Assembly (NCBI GenBank): GCA_963624605.1
Contig: CAVFQD010000015.1
Location: 1 to 31,226, forward strand
DNA: 31,226 nucleotides
Direction: 5' to 3'
From: Fimenecus sp963624605
Lineage (GTDB): Bacteria > Bacillota > Clostridia > Oscillospirales > Acutalibacteraceae
Within the stretch, counting starts at the first letter, position 1, and every line of letters starts with the position of its first letter. The notes beneath the pieces are model-generated. The model did not search any database and was not told where the DNA came from. It was given only the letters and a program-made list of their open reading frames with translations. Below, in pieces: positions 23,309 to 31,211 of this stretch. A program made the position numbers and the translations under genes.

Positions 23309-23959
23309 ATGTTTGAGCAGTTAAGAGAAGACATTGCGACCGTCAAGGACAGGGACCCTGCCGCCAAGTCGAACGCAGAAATTCTCTTTTTGTATCCGGG
23401 GCTCAAGGCCATAAGGATGCACCGCAAGGCATATTGGTTCTGGCATCACAATCACAGATTTATAGCGAGAGCAATATCTCAGCGGGCGGCAAGAAAAACG
23501 GGAATTGAAATTCATCCTGCCGCAAAAATCGGAAAAAGATTTTTTATTGACCACGGCACGGGCGTGGTAATCGGCGAAACTACGGAGATAGGCGACGATG
23601 TTACGCTTTATCAGGGCGTTACGCTCGGCGGTACGGGTAAGGATGTCGGAAAGCGACACCCGACAATCGGCAACGGCGTTATGATAGGCGCAGGTGCAAA
23701 GGTTTTGGGACCGTTTAAGGTCGGCGACAATTCAAACATAGCCGCAGGTGCCGTGGTGCTTGAGGAAATACCGGAAAACTGCACTGCCGTAGGCGTTCCG
23801 GCAAGGGTTGTCAGGCAGGACGGTAAGCGGGTCGACAAGCTTGACCATGTCCATATTCCCGATCCCGTTTCGCAGGAGCTTTGCAGGATGTCCGTCAAGA
23901 TAGAAAGACTTCAAAAAGAGCTGGAAGAAGAAAGGAAGAAGCATAATGAGGATATATAA
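23309..23959 (+). CDS. cysE: Serine O-acetyltransferase CysE
   Basis: A 216-residue serine acetyltransferase, first step from serine to cysteine. An N-terminal helical region (residues 1-65), then left-handed beta-helix hexapeptide repeats with FFIDHGTGVVIGETTEIGDDVTLYQGVTLGGTG; D81 and H82 lie at the active site, and H117 (KRHPTIG) binds substrate. C-terminal coiled segment ends the protein. The start at 23309 has CGGAGGTG before it; the frame is open further upstream, but only through the T-box terminator. It overlaps cysS by 14 bases. Confidence 0.94.
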   Translation: MFEQLREDIATVKDRDPAAKSNAEILFLYPGLKAIRMHRKAYWFWHHNHRFIARAISQRAARKTGIEIHPAAKIGKRFFIDHGTGVVIGETTEIGDDVTLYQGVTLGGTGKDVGKRHPTIGNGVMIGAGAKVLGPFKVGDNSNIAAGAVVLEEIPENCTAVGVPARVVRQDGKRVDKLDHVHIPDPVSQELCRMSVKIERLQKELEEERKKHNEDI

Positions 23960-25343
23960 CACCCTTACAAGAAGAAAAGAAGAGCTTAAAACCATTACGG
24001 ACGGCGAGGTTAAAATCTATGCCTGCGGTCCCACCGTTTACAACTACATTCACATCGGAAATTCAAGACCGCTCTGCGTTTTTGACACGCTGCGCCGTTA
24101 TCTTGAATACAGGGGATACAAAGTAAGATTTGTTCAAAATTTTACGGATATCGACGATAAGATAATTAAAAAGGCAATCGAAGAAAACTCGGATTATAAG
24201 ACCGTTTCCGAGAAGTATATCAAGGAATTCTGGACTGACGCCAAGGGGCTTAACTTCCGTGAGGCTACCGTTCATCCGAAGGCTACGGAAAACATTGACG
24301 AGATAATCAATATCATCTCGACCCTTGTTGAAAAGGGTTACGCTTATCCCGTTGAGAACGGCGACGTTTACTTCAGTCCGAAAAAGTTTTCCGAGTACGG
24401 CAAGCTTTCGCATCAGCCGTTGGAGGACCTTGAAGCGGGTGCGAGAATAAACATCGGAGAGCTTAAGAAGGAGCCCATGGACTTCGCCCTCTGGAAAGGC
24501 GCAAAGCCCGGCGAGCCCTATTGGGACTCTCCCTGGGGCAAGGGTAGACCCGGCTGGCATATTGAGTGCTCGGCAATGGTACATCGTTTTCTCGGCAACA
24601 CAATTGACATTCACTGCGGCGGTCAGGACCTTATTTTCCCCCACCACGAGAATGAAATCGCTCAGTCTGAGTGCTGCAACGGCGTTGCTTTTGCTCATTA
24701 TTGGATGCATAACGGATATATCAATGTCGACAATGTCAAGATGTCAAAATCGCTCGGCAATTTCTTTACGGTTCGTGATGTGGCTGAAAAATACGGCTAT
24801 GAGCCTATCCGTTATCTTATGATTTCTTCGCAGTACAGAAGTCCGATAAATTACAGCGTTGATATAATCGAGCAGTGCAAAGCGTCTCTTCAGAGGCTTT
24901 ATACCTGCCGCGACAACCTTGATTTTGCGCTTAAAAATGCAACCGACGCCGTTCCCGAAAATGCCGAGGAGATAAAAAATCAGCTCTCTTCAAGGCGTGA
25001 ACAGTTTATTGAGGCTATGGACGACGACCTCAACACGGCAGACGGCATTGCGGCTGTATTTGAGCTCGTAAAGGACATAAATGTCAATGTAATCAACTCG
25101 CAGTCGGCAGAGCTGATAAAATTCGCTACATCTTTATTTGACGAATTGACAAATGTACTCGGACTTGTATATAATAGAGATACGGACAACCTTGACGAAG
25201 AGGTTGAAAAGCTTATCGAAGCCCGTCAAAACGCCCGTAAGGAGAAAAATTGGGCAGAGGCGGACAGAATAAGAGATGAGCTCAAGGCTCAGGGCATTGT
25301 CCTTGAGGACACTCCGCAGGGCGTGAAGTGGCACAGGGAATAA
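23946..25343 (+). CDS. cysS: Cysteinyl-tRNA synthetase
   Basis: A 465-residue class I synthetase. C27 in ACGPTVYNYIHIGNSRP is the zinc ligand and HIGN (36-39) the HIGH motif in its usual clostridial form; GWHIECSAM, the HHENEIAQSE region and KMSKS (265-269) complete the active site. The C-terminal DALR-type domain contains NLDEEVEKLIEARQNARKEKNW. Overlapping cysE by 14 bases, it is under the same Cys T-box, so both cysteine supply and charging respond to uncharged tRNA-Cys. Confidence 0.97.
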   Translation: MRIYNTLTRRKEELKTITDGEVKIYACGPTVYNYIHIGNSRPLCVFDTLRRYLEYRGYKVRFVQNFTDIDDKIIKKAIEENSDYKTVSEKYIKEFWTDAKGLNFREATVHPKATENIDEIINIISTLVEKGYAYPVENGDVYFSPKKFSEYGKLSHQPLEDLEAGARINIGELKKEPMDFALWKGAKPGEPYWDSPWGKGRPGWHIECSAMVHRFLGNTIDIHCGGQDLIFPHHENEIAQSECCNGVAFAHYWMHNGYINVDNVKMSKSLGNFFTVRDVAEKYGYEPIRYLMISSQYRSPINYSVDIIEQCKASLQRLYTCRDNLDFALKNATDAVPENAEEIKNQLSSRREQFIEAMDDDLNTADGIAAVFELVKDINVNVINSQSAELIKFATSLFDELTNVLGLVYNRDTDNLDEEVEKLIEARQNARKEKNWAEADRIRDELKAQGIVLEDTPQGVKWHRE

Positions 25344-25355
25344 AAGGAGGAAATT

Positions 25356-26219
25356 ATGGGCGTATTAAACAGACCGGCTATCAAGTATGAGGCAAGGAAT
25401 TTTATTTCAATCGACACAAGATGGCTTAAGATGTTCTTTGCGGGATTTATCATTTACATCTTGAGTAACGGCTTTAGCTTTTTTATAAATCTGAAAAATG
25501 CTTTTTCCAACGGCTTCGTGTTCTACGACGATTATTATTCACAGGTGGGAGACGCTTCGACTTACGGATTGACAAGCGGCAATTTTATTATCGGATTGAT
25601 ACTTATGCCCTTTACCGTTGCGCTTGCAGGCTATTATCTCAACCATATCAGAGGCTTCAACCCGGATTGGAAATCGCTTTACAAAGAGGGTATAGACAAT
25701 TTCGGCAAATACATTGCGACAATGATTGTCCGTGAGATTTATGTATTTCTTTGGTCGTTGCTTTTCGTTATTCCCGGCGTTATAAAGCATTACGCATATT
25801 CACAGACAAAGTACATTATCCACGATAACAACAATCTCAAAACAAGCGACGCTATTAAAATGAGCGATATTATGACCAAGGGCTTCAAGTCTGATTTGTT
25901 CGTGCTTGATTTAAGCTTCATTCTTTGGTATATGCTCGTTGCATGCACCGCAGGCATTGCGATTATCTATGTAACGCCCTATGTTGAAACAACAAGAGCC
26001 ATGTACTATGAAAATCTTAAAAAGCACGCTATCGACTCGGGACTTATTGCTCCCGAATCATTCGGAATCGTTCCCGTTGAGCCCGAGCGCGGCTTTAACG
26101 GAGACCCGATGCAGAACGGCGGATTTACCTACGGCGGCGAGGGTATCGACGCTCAGTTTACCGTGGAGGACGAAAAGGCTCCCGAGGCTGAAAACAAGAA
26201 CGAAGAAGAAAATTTATAA
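25356..26219 (+). CDS. DUF975 family integral membrane protein
   Basis: A 287-residue membrane protein with about five to six hydrophobic segments. FVIPGVIKHYAYSQTKYIIHD and the LDLSFILWYMLVACTAGIAIIYVTPYVETTRAMYYE region are the conserved core of DUF975 proteins, common in Firmicutes and without known function. The last 50 residues are acidic (Glu/Asp/Asn). It starts 12 bases after cysS with AAGGAGG before it, so it probably belongs to the Cys T-box transcript, but a link to cysteine is not established. Confidence 0.85.
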   Translation: MGVLNRPAIKYEARNFISIDTRWLKMFFAGFIIYILSNGFSFFINLKNAFSNGFVFYDDYYSQVGDASTYGLTSGNFIIGLILMPFTVALAGYYLNHIRGFNPDWKSLYKEGIDNFGKYIATMIVREIYVFLWSLLFVIPGVIKHYAYSQTKYIIHDNNNLKTSDAIKMSDIMTKGFKSDLFVLDLSFILWYMLVACTAGIAIIYVTPYVETTRAMYYENLKKHAIDSGLIAPESFGIVPVEPERGFNGDPMQNGGFTYGGEGIDAQFTVEDEKAPEAENKNEEENL

Positions 26220-26235
26220 TTTTTTCAAAAAAGTG

Positions 26236-26264
26236 TTGACAAGTGCTTTGACTTGTGCTATCTT
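26236..26264 (+). promoter_or_regulatory. Promoter of the trp transporter operon
   Basis: TTGACA (26236-26241), 17 bases, TATCTT (26259-26264). The spacer contains ACAAGT-N6-ACTTGT (26239-26256), an inverted repeat that could be an operator. Confidence 0.7.
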
Positions 26265-26270
26265 ATAGAA

Positions 26271-26553
26271 AACAAACGAACACAAACGAACACAAACCTA
26301 CGATTAAGAGTAGTAACCTTTTACAGAAACTCAAAGAGAGTTGCCGACAGTGAGATGGCAGCAGTGGAATTTAAGGCGAATGGACTTATGAGGGCGGTCG
26401 AAAGCGTTTTCGCAAGTAGTAACCGACGGGGTGTACCCGTTACAGTACAGCTCATATGTATGTATGAGGCAGAGCGGGCGAAGTTTTTTCGTCAACTTGG
26501 GTGGTACCGCAGGTATTTATATCCTGTCCCAATTATTGGGACAGGATTTTTTT
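26271..26553 (+). promoter_or_regulatory. T-box leader, tRNA-Trp specific
   Basis: The transcript begins with two and a half copies of a 10-base unit (ACAAACGAAC, 26272-26297). Stem I has AGTAGTA (26309-26315) and GAA followed by TGG (26381-26383), the Trp codon, just before CTTATGAG, the same offset as in the Cys T-box. The T-box GGGTGGTACCGC is at 26499-26510; TGGT (26502-26505) would pair with RCCA, and a G73 (G-U pair) or A73 fits tRNA-Trp. The terminator TCCTGTCCCAA (26522-26532) with TTGGGACAGGA (26536-26546) and seven T ends it. Uncharged tRNA-Trp should let the importer genes be read. Confidence 0.92.
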
Positions 26554-26576
26554 ATTTTCAATTTGGAGTGAGCTTT

Positions 26577-26615
26577 ATGAAACTTTTGAAAAAACGATGG
26601 CGATGGCGGCAGTAA
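26577..26615 (+). CDS. Putative tryptophan leader peptide (12 aa)
   Basis: The ORF starts at ATG 26577, 8 bases after GGAG (26565-26568), and reads MKLLKKRWRWRQ before TAA. It holds two Trp codons (26598-26600 and 26604-26606) in a run of basic residues, including CGA and CGG arginine codons. It lies between the T-box terminator and the trpX start, 64 bases before it. Trp-rich leader peptides sense charged tRNA-Trp by ribosome stalling, as in enteric trpL and in the B. subtilis rtpA operon, where a T-box is also followed by a leader peptide. No alternative hairpin or sequestered trpX ribosome site could be found by eye, so the mechanism is open. Confidence 0.5.
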   Translation: MKLLKKRWRWRQ

Positions 26616-26678
26616 ACCCCATTCACAAAAACGATAAAAACAAAAAAACAAATTACACATTTTAAGGAGTTAATCACC

Positions 26679-27725
26679 ATGAAAAAAATTACAAAGGCTT
26701 TATCAATTTTACTCGTATTCGCACTTGTTTTAGGCTTTGCGGCTTGCGCTAACAATAACGCAAACAAAGCCGACGCGTCAAAGACATACAAAATCGGCAT
26801 TTGCAACTATGTTGACGACGCATCACTCAATCAGATTTATGAAAACATCGAAGCTCAGTTAAAAACAATCGAAACGGAAAAGGGCGTTAAGTTCGAAATA
26901 CTTTATGACAACTGCAACGCAGACCAGAATGTACTCGCTCAGATAATTTCAAACTTCAAGGCAGAGAATGTTGACCTTATGGTCGGTATCGCAACGCCCG
27001 TTGCAATGGCTATGCAGGCTGCAACAACTGATATTCCCGTTGTTTTCTCGGCTGTTTCCGACCCTGTAGGCGCGGGTCTTGTAAATTCACTTGAAACTCC
27101 CGGCGCAAATGTAACCGGAACCTCGGATTACCTCAACACAACGGCAATTATGAACCTTATCCTCGCAAACAACCCCGACACAAAGACGGTAGGTCTCCTT
27201 TACGATGTGAGCCAGGATTCCTCAACAGCTCCTATCGCTGACGCTAAGAAGTTCCTTGACGAAAAGGGAATCAAGTATATCGAGCGCACAGGCACAAATG
27301 TAACAGAGGTTCAGCAGGCTGCACAGGCACTTGTAAACGATAAGGTTGACGCAGTTTTCACTCCCACAGACAACACAATTATGAAGGCTGAGCTTTCAAT
27401 CTATGAAACTTTTGCGGCAGCTAAAATCCCGCACTTCACCGGCGCAGATTCCTTTGCACTTAACGGCGCATTCCTCGGCTACGGCGTTGACTATGCAAAC
27501 CTCGGCGTTGAGACAGCCAATATGATTGCAAACATCCTTGTAGACGGCGCTGATCCCGCAACTCTTTCGGTAATGGTATTTGACAACGGTACCGCAACAA
27601 TCAACACCGACATCTGCACAGAGCTCGGATATGATTACAGCGCTCTTGAAACAACCTTTAAGCCTTATTGCACAAAGGTTCAGAGCATTACAACCGCAGA
27701 GAGCTTTACCTCGGCGGCAGAATAA
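26679..27725 (+). CDS. trpX: ABC transporter substrate-binding lipoprotein, TrpX-like
   Basis: A 348-residue protein of the ABC_sub_bind (COG2984) family. It has a lipoprotein signal with FAAC (Cys23) and then the YKIGICNYVDDASLNQIYENIEAQLKT start of the mature domain; NLMVGIATPVAMAMQA-like and VFTPTDNTIMKAE segments follow. It would capture a ligand at the outer face of the membrane for the permease encoded next. Tryptophan is inferred from the Trp T-box upstream and from known T-box-linked TrpXYZ systems, not from the binding residues. AAGGAG precedes the ATG. Confidence 0.88.
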   Translation: MKKITKALSILLVFALVLGFAACANNNANKADASKTYKIGICNYVDDASLNQIYENIEAQLKTIETEKGVKFEILYDNCNADQNVLAQIISNFKAENVDLMVGIATPVAMAMQAATTDIPVVFSAVSDPVGAGLVNSLETPGANVTGTSDYLNTTAIMNLILANNPDTKTVGLLYDVSQDSSTAPIADAKKFLDEKGIKYIERTGTNVTEVQQAAQALVNDKVDAVFTPTDNTIMKAELSIYETFAAAKIPHFTGADSFALNGAFLGYGVDYANLGVETANMIANILVDGADPATLSVMVFDNGTATINTDICTELGYDYSALETTFKPYCTKVQSITTAESFTSAAE

Positions 27726-27746
27726 AAACAGGAGACTTGACAGACT

Positions 27747-28679
27747 ATGTCTTTAGGATCAATCACAGCATTATTACAAACCGCATTTGAATTGGGACTC
27801 ATCAGCTCCCTTACGGTACTTGCATTGTTTTTAAGCTATTCAATGCTTAATGTCTGCGACCTGTCAACCGACGGATGCTTCACTCTCGGGGCGTCCGTCG
27901 GCGCTGTTGTCGCAATATCGGGTCATCCGTATCTTTCCATTGTTGCGGCAATGCTCGCAGGAATTGCGTCGGGCTTTATAACCGCAATTTTACAGACAAA
28001 AATGGGCGTTGACAGCCTGCTTGCAGGTATAATCGTCAACACGGCGCTGTATTCGGTAAATATAGCGGTTATGGGCAATTCGTCTTTACTTAATATGAAC
28101 AAAACCGATACCGTGTTTACCAAGATGAAAACGCTTCTCGGCGGAACATTTCTTGAAAAGCAGTCGGTGCTTATCGTTTCGCTCATAGCTGTGGTGCTCG
28201 TCATTTTGTTTCTGTCGCTTTTCCTTAAAACAAAGCTCGGACTTGCAATCCGTGCAACGGGCAACAACCCCGATATGGTTCGTTCGTCCTCGATAAACCC
28301 CGCATTTACGACGATTATCGGACTTTGCGTTTCAAACGCCTTTACGGGGCTTTCGGGCTGTCTGCTTGCCCAGTCGCAGAAATCGGTAAACATCGACATC
28401 GGCACGGGTATGGTAACGGTTGCGCTCGCTTCTCTTCTTATCGGCGGCGCATTTGTCCGCAAGGGCAAGGTTACGGCAAAGGCTGTCGGCGTGGTTATCG
28501 GTGCGGTTGTGTTCCGCCTTGTTTATACGGTTGCGCTTCGCTTCAATATGCCGGCGTCAATGCTCAAGCTTGTTTCATCCGTAATCGTAATTATCGCAAT
28601 TTCAGGACCGTACCTCAAAAGCAAGTATCCGGAGTTTAAGCGCAGACTTGACCACAACAAAGCAAGGAGGGCGGCATAA
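27747..28679 (+). CDS. trpY: ABC transporter permease, TrpY-like
   Basis: A 310-residue inner-membrane permease with about eight to nine hydrophobic segments of the branched-chain-amino-acid type permease superfamily (BPD_transp_2). The cytoplasmic loop KLGLAIRATGNNPDMVRSSSINP is the coupling motif that meets the ATPase. A charged tail ends the protein. It starts 21 bases after trpX, and its stop overlaps the ATPase start by 1 base. Confidence 0.88.
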   Translation: MSLGSITALLQTAFELGLISSLTVLALFLSYSMLNVCDLSTDGCFTLGASVGAVVAISGHPYLSIVAAMLAGIASGFITAILQTKMGVDSLLAGIIVNTALYSVNIAVMGNSSLLNMNKTDTVFTKMKTLLGGTFLEKQSVLIVSLIAVVLVILFLSLFLKTKLGLAIRATGNNPDMVRSSSINPAFTTIIGLCVSNAFTGLSGCLLAQSQKSVNIDIGTGMVTVALASLLIGGAFVRKGKVTAKAVGVVIGAVVFRLVYTVALRFNMPASMLKLVSSVIVIIAISGPYLKSKYPEFKRRLDHNKARRAA

Positions 28680-29464
28680 TGCTTGAAATAACAAATATTT
28701 CAAAGACCTTTAACTCTGATACCGTCAATGCAAAGACCGCTCTAAACAACCTTTCTCTGAGCGTTAAGGACGGCGATTTCATAACGATTATCGGTGCGAA
28801 CGGCGCAGGTAAATCAACGCTTTTCAACGCTATCGCAGGCGATTTTATAACCGATACGGGTAAAATCGTCCTTGACGGCGAGGATATAACCCTCACTCCG
28901 ACGCACAAGCGTGCAAAGGTTATCGGCCGCCTTTTTCAGGACCCCATGAGGGGCAGCGCTCCCGGAATGAGCATTGAGGAAAATCTTGCTCTTGCGGCAG
29001 GCAAGGGCGGATGGCTGAGCAAAATCGGCAAAAAGGATAAAGAGGAGTTCCGTCAGAAGCTTTCGCTTCTCAATATGGGACTTGAGGACAGAATGCAGCA
29101 ACCGGTCGGTCTGCTTTCGGGCGGACAGAGGCAGGCACTTACCCTTATGATGGCAACATATACGCCGCCGAAGCTTTTGCTGCTTGACGAGCACACGGCA
29201 GCTCTTGACCCGTCAACGGCTGAAAAGGTGCTTGAGCTCACAACAGAAATTGTAAGGGATAACCGCCTTACCTGTCTTATGGTAACGCACAATATGCAGT
29301 CGGCTCTCGACCTCGGCAACAGAACGGTTATGATGGATAAGGGAACCGTTATTTTCGATGTTGAGGGTGAAGAAAGAAGCGAGCTGGAGGTCTCCGATTT
29401 GCTTGAACAGTTCAAACTGTCGGCAGGTAAGGCTCTTGATAATGACAGAATGCTGCTGACCTGA
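28679..29464 (+). CDS. trpZ: ABC transporter ATP-binding protein, TrpZ-like
   Basis: A 261-residue ATPase: Walker A GANGAGKST (39-47), Q-loop FQDPMRGSAPGMSIEEN (86-102), signature LSGGQ (146-150), Walker B LLLLDEHTAALD (Asp170, Glu171) and H-loop VTHNMQ. It powers the importer. The HTAALDP after Walker B is typical of this COG1101 subfamily. It overlaps trpY by 1 base (TAATG). A terminator follows. Confidence 0.9.
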   Translation: MLEITNISKTFNSDTVNAKTALNNLSLSVKDGDFITIIGANGAGKSTLFNAIAGDFITDTGKIVLDGEDITLTPTHKRAKVIGRLFQDPMRGSAPGMSIEENLALAAGKGGWLSKIGKKDKEEFRQKLSLLNMGLEDRMQQPVGLLSGGQRQALTLMMATYTPPKLLLLDEHTAALDPSTAEKVLELTTEIVRDNRLTCLMVTHNMQSALDLGNRTVMMDKGTVIFDVEGEERSELEVSDLLEQFKLSAGKALDNDRMLLT

Positions 29465-29518
29465 TAATATTAAGCCTTTCTGTCGGTTGCTTTTTGTAGA
29501 AAGTATATATTAAATTGC

Positions 29519-29552
29519 ATCGCCGCAGGCTATATTGCTTGCGGCGATTTTC
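29519..29552 (+). terminator. Terminator-like hairpin after trpXYZ
   Basis: ATCGCCGCA (29519-29527) pairs perfectly with TGCGGCGAT (29540-29548), with TTTTC following. It is 55 bases after the ATPase stop. Confidence 0.7.
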
Positions 29553-29861
29553 TATTGATTTGCGACGGTGAGTTATATATGGGAAGTGAAAGCGTATAAT
29601 TGTATAATATTATATTTTTCTGACTTTTTCTATCTGCTGTTTTGATATACATATTTCAAAAAAAGAAAAGTCGGAGCAGAAAAATATAGAAAAATCATAT
29701 ATAGCGTATTATATTCTGTCAACCAATTTATCGAAAAATATTGAGCCTTTGTTTCCGAAAAGGTATTTGCTTAGTGATATTGCACAGTCTGCGTCTGAGA
29801 AAACTATGCACATTTCACAAAGAAATGACAAACTATATCGAAAAAAATATATTTATATTGA

Positions 29862-29901
29862 AAAAGTGTGCAGTTTTGCAGGAAAAGTGTGCAGTTTTGC
29901 A
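29862..29901 (+). repeat. Tandem 19-base repeat (period 21)
   Basis: AAAAGTGTGCAGTTTTGCA occurs at 29862-29880 and again, identical, at 29883-29901. A degenerate inverse copy (AAAACTATGCACATTT) lies at 29800-29815. Confidence 0.85.
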
Positions 29902-29934
29902 TTTCGCTTGAAAACGGGCTCAAAATAAAGTATC

Positions 29935-29970
29935 ATTTTATTGCAGATGATGTCGAGTCTGCAATAAAAT
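29935..29970. repeat. 13-bp perfect inverted repeat
   Basis: ATTTTATTGCAGA (29935-29947) and TCTGCAATAAAAT (29958-29970) are exact complements around a 10-base loop. Neither flank has a strong T run, so its role is unclear. Confidence 0.75.
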
Positions 29971-29987
29971 CAAAGAGACCGCAGGTC

Positions 29988-30143
29988 TTATTGATACTCC
30001 CCAATAAACACCTGAGGAATTCCAATAGCCCTCGGGTGTTTACGCTTTTTACAGCTCGATATTTTGCTTGTTTTCTTAAAGGTACTCTCGTCAAGAAGCG
30101 ATACCATATGCGTAAGCTCGTGAGACAATGCGCCCAAAAGTTT
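29988..30143 (-). pseudogene. Possible fragment of a zinc-protease-like gene (HELTH)
   Basis: Between two stops on the minus strand an open stretch of 51 codons reads KLLGALSHELTHMVSLLDES... and ends RAIGIPQVFIGEYQ. HELTH (30122-30108) fits the HExxH zinc-peptidase motif. There is no start codon or upstream domain, since an in-frame stop lies directly before it. It may be a C-terminal remnant, or the motif may be chance. Confidence 0.25.
30006..30050 (+). terminator. Terminator-like hairpin in the intergenic region
   Basis: AAACACCTGAGG (30006-30017) pairs with CCTCGGGTGTTT (30030-30041; one T-G pair) around a 12-base loop, followed by ACGC and TTTTT. It would stop plus-strand transcripts arising from the repeat region before the patatin promoter. 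Confidence 0.55.
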
Positions 30144-30154
30144 TTATGATTGTC

Positions 30155-30183
30155 TTGAAAAGTTAACAATTATGGAGTATTAT
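30155..30183 (+). promoter_or_regulatory. Promoter of the patatin-like gene
   Basis: TTGAAA (30155-30160), 17 bases, TATTAT (30178-30183). Two GTTAAC palindromes (30162-30167 and 30191-30196) flank the -10 and could be regulator sites. The leader is about 82 bases. Confidence 0.55.
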
Positions 30184-30271
30184 TTACAGCGTTAACGGAA
30201 AGTCGCTTTATTTGAGAACGGCTGCGTATGATTACGCTCAATTGTGTAAGACTGAAAACAGGTGATAAAAT

Positions 30272-31117
30272 ATGAAAACGGGTGTTATTGATGTCGGCGG
30301 CGGTATGCGCGGAATTTATGCCGCAGGCGTGTTTGACTGTTGCCTCGACAACGGAATAAATTTTGACTACGGTATCGGAATTTCTGCGGGGAGTGCAAAT
30401 CTCATTTCGTATCTAAGCGGGCAGAAGGGCAGAAATTACCTTTTTTACCACGATTATTCCGACCGTAAGGAATATATGGGGCTCGGAGAATTTATCCATC
30501 ACCACTCATTCCTCAATCTTGATTACATTTACGGCACGCTGAGCAACTCTGACGGCGAAAATCCTTTGGATTTTGAAAAAATCGTCAATAATCCGATGGA
30601 ATGGTATGTTGCGGGAACAAACGCGATAACAGGCGAAGCGCACTATTTTGATAAAAACGATATCAAGCGAGACGATTACAGCATATTGAAGGCTTCATCG
30701 GCAATACCCGTCGTATGTGAACCGCAATTTATTGACAATGTACCTTACTTTGACGGTGCGCTTGGAAACCCTGTCCCGGTACAAAAAGCGATTGCGGACG
30801 GATGCGACAAAGTAGTGCTTATTCTCACCAAGCCCGAAGCTCTTATTCAGACTCCGGACAATGAAAAGAAGCTTGCGCTGATGTTCAAAAACAAATATCC
30901 GAATGCGGCTCATCAGCTTGAGTTGCGCGCCGAGCGCTACAACGAGGGCGTTGCTTTGACTCAGAAATATGCAAAGGACGGAAAAGCGATAATCATTGCT
31001 CCGGATGACACCTGCGGAGTTGATACGCTCACAAAGAACAAAAGCTCGTTGCAAAAGCTGTACGATAAAGGCTATCACGACGGCGAAAAAGTAGCTGAAT
31101 TTTTGTCAAATTCATAA
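30272..31117 (+). CDS. Patatin-like phospholipase
   Basis: A 281-residue patatin-family hydrolase. Glycine-rich oxyanion loop DVGGGMRGIYAAG (7-19), nucleophile elbow GISAG (Ser38 in G-x-S-x-G) and catalytic Asp in YFDGALG (D161, the DGA motif) give the Ser-Asp dyad. Such proteins (YjjU/RssA-like) are putative lipid acyl hydrolases in the cytoplasm or at the membrane; the natural substrate is unknown. AGGTGAT precedes the ATG. It has its own promoter and terminator, so it is monocistronic. No signal peptide. Confidence 0.92.
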   Translation: MKTGVIDVGGGMRGIYAAGVFDCCLDNGINFDYGIGISAGSANLISYLSGQKGRNYLFYHDYSDRKEYMGLGEFIHHHSFLNLDYIYGTLSNSDGENPLDFEKIVNNPMEWYVAGTNAITGEAHYFDKNDIKRDDYSILKASSAIPVVCEPQFIDNVPYFDGALGNPVPVQKAIADGCDKVVLILTKPEALIQTPDNEKKLALMFKNKYPNAAHQLELRAERYNEGVALTQKYAKDGKAIIIAPDDTCGVDTLTKNKSSLQKLYDKGYHDGEKVAEFLSNS

Positions 31118-31134
31118 AACCGAACAAAATTGAT

Positions 31135-31170
31135 AAAGCACGGTAATCGAATAACGGTTACCGTGCTTTT
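31135..31170 (+). terminator. Rho-independent terminator of the patatin-like gene
   Basis: AAAGCACGGTAA (31135-31146) pairs with TTACCGTGCTTT (31158-31169), followed by TATTG. The A/T arms make it usable in both directions. Confidence 0.8.
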
Positions 31171-31192
31171 ATTGTCTAGCAATTGATGAAAA

Positions 31193-31211
31193 CCCCCGGT
31201 TCTACCGGGGG
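31193..31211. repeat. GC-rich palindrome at the window edge
   Basis: CCCCCGGT-TCT-ACCGGGGG is a perfect 8-bp stem with a 3-base loop, flanked by GAAAA and AAAAGG. It resembles subterminal hairpins of IS200/IS605 elements but could also be a terminator for a minus-strand gene beyond the edge (TTTTC follows on that strand). Confidence 0.5.

Larger units (their letters stand above)
29560..30154. other. AT-rich intergenic region with repeats and decayed reading frames
   Basis: No intact gene is visible between the trpXYZ terminator and the patatin promoter. It holds: a 12-base inverted repeat TATATTTTTCTG / CAGAAAAATATA (29611-29622, 29677-29688); a stop-free plus-strand frame without a conventional start (29608-29928); a tandem 19-base repeat; a 13-bp perfect hairpin; a 12-bp hairpin; and a minus-strand frame with HELTH. 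This looks like the remains of lost genes or a mobile element. Confidence 0.5.

Noticed and set aside
26253..26576. Open frame running through the Trp T-box leader
   Set aside because: It reads through the T-box and terminator and has no family match; only its final 12 codons, with their own ribosome site, are kept as the leader peptide.
29868..30149. 93-codon plus-strand frame in the intergenic region
   Set aside because: Starts inside the tandem repeat, crosses two hairpins, lacks a ribosome site and resembles no protein I know.
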